Part shown: piece after piece, positions 7,059-8,286 of the stretch | How the letters are laid out: each line of letters opens with the position of its first letter | Numbering within the stretch: position 1 is the stretch's first letter | From: Pedobacter sp. UBA5917 | GTDB lineage: Bacteria; Bacteroidota; Bacteroidia; Sphingobacteriales; Sphingobacteriaceae | Direction: 5' to 3' | DNA length: 8,286 nt | Assembly (NCBI RefSeq): GCF_002432345.1 | Contig: NZ_DJDT01000104.1 | Span: forward strand, 1 to 8,286 | Translations under genes and position numbers: made by a program | Notes under the pieces: model-generated | Databases searched by the model: none | What the model was told of the DNA's origin: nothing | The model's input: only the letters and a program-made list of their open reading frames with translations

Positions 7059-7090
7059 TAATTCTTTACAAATAGGTAACAAAAGAATTA
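7059..7090. promoter_or_regulatory. 32-bp dyad, possible operator of the divergent photolyase/TIGR01777 pair
   Basis: TAATTCTTT (7059-7067) and AAAGAATTA (7082-7090) are perfect 9-bp inverted arms with a 14-bp spacer. The centres of the arms are 23 bp apart, about two helical turns, which would suit a dimeric regulator. The dyad begins nine bases upstream of the photolyase -33 element. The spacer and left arm include CTTTACAAAT (7064-7073), repeated exactly at 7015-7024 across the photolyase -7 box. Regulator and signal are unknown, and chance dyads are possible in A/T-rich DNA. Confidence 0.35.
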
Positions 7091-7136
7091 GAACGCGATT
7101 AACATCTTTTTAAGGCCCTTCGAAAAAACCCTTTCG

Positions 7137-7144
7137 TATCTTTA
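7137..7144 (+). promoter_or_regulatory. Possible -7 box of the TIGR01777 gene
   Basis: TATCTTTA differs from TAnnTTTG at the last base only. There is no convincing -33 element at the right distance, and the leader would be only about seven bases. It is the best plus-strand candidate in the divergent gap. Confidence 0.3.
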
Positions 7145-7157
7145 GTGTTTTAAAAAT

Positions 7158-8060
7158 ATGGCAAAGAAGATTCTGATTACCGGGGCTACCGGACTTGTGG
7201 GCACTGAGCTAAAAAAACATTTACTGGGCAAAGGTTATATTGTTAATACGCTTTCGCGAAAAAAGGGCAAGGATACAAACAGTTTTGCATGGGATGTTTA
7301 CAAAGGCATCATTGATGCCGACTGCCTTAATGGGGTAGATGCCGTTATCCATTTGGCCGGAGAACCTGTAGCCGATAAAAAATGGACGGATGAACGGAAA
7401 AAACAGATTATCGACAGTCGTGTTAAATCGACAGAACTGCTTTTTAAAACCATTAAATCCAGGCCCGACCATCAGATCAAATCTTTTATTTCTTCATCCG
7501 CAGTTGGTTTTTATGGCGATTGCGGCGATGAAATCTTAACCGAGGAAAGCTCCAGCGGATATGGCTTTTTGGCCGAATGCTGCAAACTTTGGGAAGATGC
7601 GGTAGATCAGGGCAAAAAGTTAAGTTTAAGGATTGTGAAACTCCGTACAGGGATTGTTTTCAGCAAAAAGGGTGGCGCATTGCCACAATTGGCCAAACCG
7701 GTTAAATTATTTGCCGGCACCGCTTTGGGTACAGGTAAACAATGGACACCCTGGCTGCATATTAACGATATGGTTGAAATGTACATTGAAGCGATTGAAA
7801 ACGTTAAAATGGAAAACTGCTACAATGCCTGTGCACCTTTTCCGGTAACCAATAAAGCTTTAACCAAGGCCCTTGCGAAACAGCTCCACCGGCCGGTTTG
7901 GCCATTTAACGTACCTAAAAAAGTATTGGCCTTATTGTTGGGCGAACGTGTAGAAGCTGTTTTAATGAGCAATAACACCTCCGCACAAAAAATTTTAGAT
8001 GCCGGATTTAAATTTAAATTCACACATTTGGAAGATGCTTTGAAGGATTTGTATAAATAG
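7158..8060 (+). CDS. TIGR01777/YfcH family epimerase-like oxidoreductase
   Basis: This 300-residue atypical short-chain dehydrogenase/reductase is of the TIGR01777 (YfcH, SDR39U1-like) type, the family's usual length. The N-terminal Rossmann fold has the nucleotide-binding GATGLVG (G9, G12, G15). Family hallmarks follow in order: HLAGEPVADKKWTDERK, SSSAVGFYGD, GFLAECCKLWE, LRTGIVFSKKGGALP and WTPWLHINDMV. The C-terminal DUF1731 domain runs from about PVWPFNVPKKVL to the end, with NTSAQKILDAGFKFKF. The family binds NAD(P) in the cytoplasm; its substrate is not established. Start ATG 7158 places the Rossmann strand directly at the N-terminus. It is divergent from the photolyase gene with a 170-nt shared control region, and is followed by a repeat array rather than a clear terminator. 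Confidence 0.92.
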   Translation: MAKKILITGATGLVGTELKKHLLGKGYIVNTLSRKKGKDTNSFAWDVYKGIIDADCLNGVDAVIHLAGEPVADKKWTDERKKQIIDSRVKSTELLFKTIKSRPDHQIKSFISSSAVGFYGDCGDEILTEESSSGYGFLAECCKLWEDAVDQGKKLSLRIVKLRTGIVFSKKGGALPQLAKPVKLFAGTALGTGKQWTPWLHINDMVEMYIEAIENVKMENCYNACAPFPVTNKALTKALAKQLHRPVWPFNVPKKVLALLLGERVEAVLMSNNTSAQKILDAGFKFKFTHLEDALKDLYK

Positions 8061-8070
8061 GTTTATTGGG

Positions 8071-8284
8071 TTAACTGTTGAAATTGGTTAACTGGTTAAC
8101 TGCTAACTGTTAACTGCCAATTGAAAACTGTATTTACTGGTTAATCGGTTAATTGATGCGAAACGCTTTATTGTTGAATTGCTTGATTGTTAACTGCCAA
8201 TTGAAAACTGTATTTACTGGTTAACTGTTCAAATTGGTTAATCGGTTAATTGTTAACTGCAAATTGCCAATTGAAAACTGTATT
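8071..8284. repeat. AACTG-based short-period repeat array, continuing past the window end
   Basis: AAYTG units recur every 7-9 bases from 8073 to 8155, with a run of exact 7-base spacing at 8098-8130. A 37-bp block (8108-8144) is repeated identically at 8188-8224, 80 bp apart. A shorter 19-bp part of it (GCCAATTGAAAACTGTATT) recurs a third time at 8266-8284. The stretch TTAACTGTTGAAATTGGTTAA (8071-8091) also recurs with one difference at 8221-8241. The array starts ten bases after the TIGR01777 stop codon. No ORF or RNA gene is seen in it. Confidence 0.85.
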
Positions 8285-8286
8285 AC

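Noticed and set aside
8108..8284. CRISPR-like array (37-bp identical repeats with about 43-bp spacing)
   Set aside because: There are only two full copies, the third is partial at a different spacing, and the would-be spacers are made of the same AAYTG units as the repeats. No cas genes are present.

Overview
The window looks like an ordinary chromosomal stretch of a Bacteroidota bacterium, most likely of the Sphingobacteriaceae (Pedobacter-like). This is inferred from three things: A/T-rich leaders without Shine-Dalgarno sequences, promoters of the TTTG / TAnnTTTG type, and protein sequences that read like that group. The genus is an impression from the sequence, not the result of a search.

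Layout. (1) 1-782: the edge of a dispersed repeat, then a plus-strand gene for a secreted DUF1080 (3-keto-disaccharide hydrolase-like) protein. (2) 825-1229, minus: a small DUF2809 membrane protein whose last 20 codons and stop lie inside a palindromic intergenic repeat. (3) 5501-1303, minus: sucA (odhA) then sucB (odhB), the E1 and E2 components of 2-oxoglutarate dehydrogenase. They are separated by 182 nt holding a duplicated composite repeat and are closed by a hairpin terminator. (4) 5502-5712: the sucA promoter and an inverted, octamer-based repeat that ends ten bases from the photolyase stop codon. (5) 6987-5713, minus: a cryptochrome-DASH/photolyase-type flavoprotein. (6) 6988-7157: a divergent promoter region with a strong photolyase promoter and a 32-bp dyad. 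(7) 7158-8060, plus: a TIGR01777/YfcH-type NAD(P)-binding epimerase-like protein. (8) 8061-8286: an AACTG-based short-period repeat array running off the end of the window.

How the genes fit together. sucA and sucB form one TCA-cycle unit; the E3 subunit (lipoamide dehydrogenase) is not encoded here. The photolyase and the TIGR01777 gene share a divergent control region and may be co-regulated. The DUF1080 and DUF2809 genes have no evident functional link to their neighbours.

The genes are well-known families, and I see no defence system, mobile element with a transposase, CRISPR array or RNA gene. The unusual content is between the genes. Four of the five gaps carry repeats; three of these are built from 7-9 bp degenerate units, one repeat supplies the end of a protein, and a second sits directly against a stop codon.
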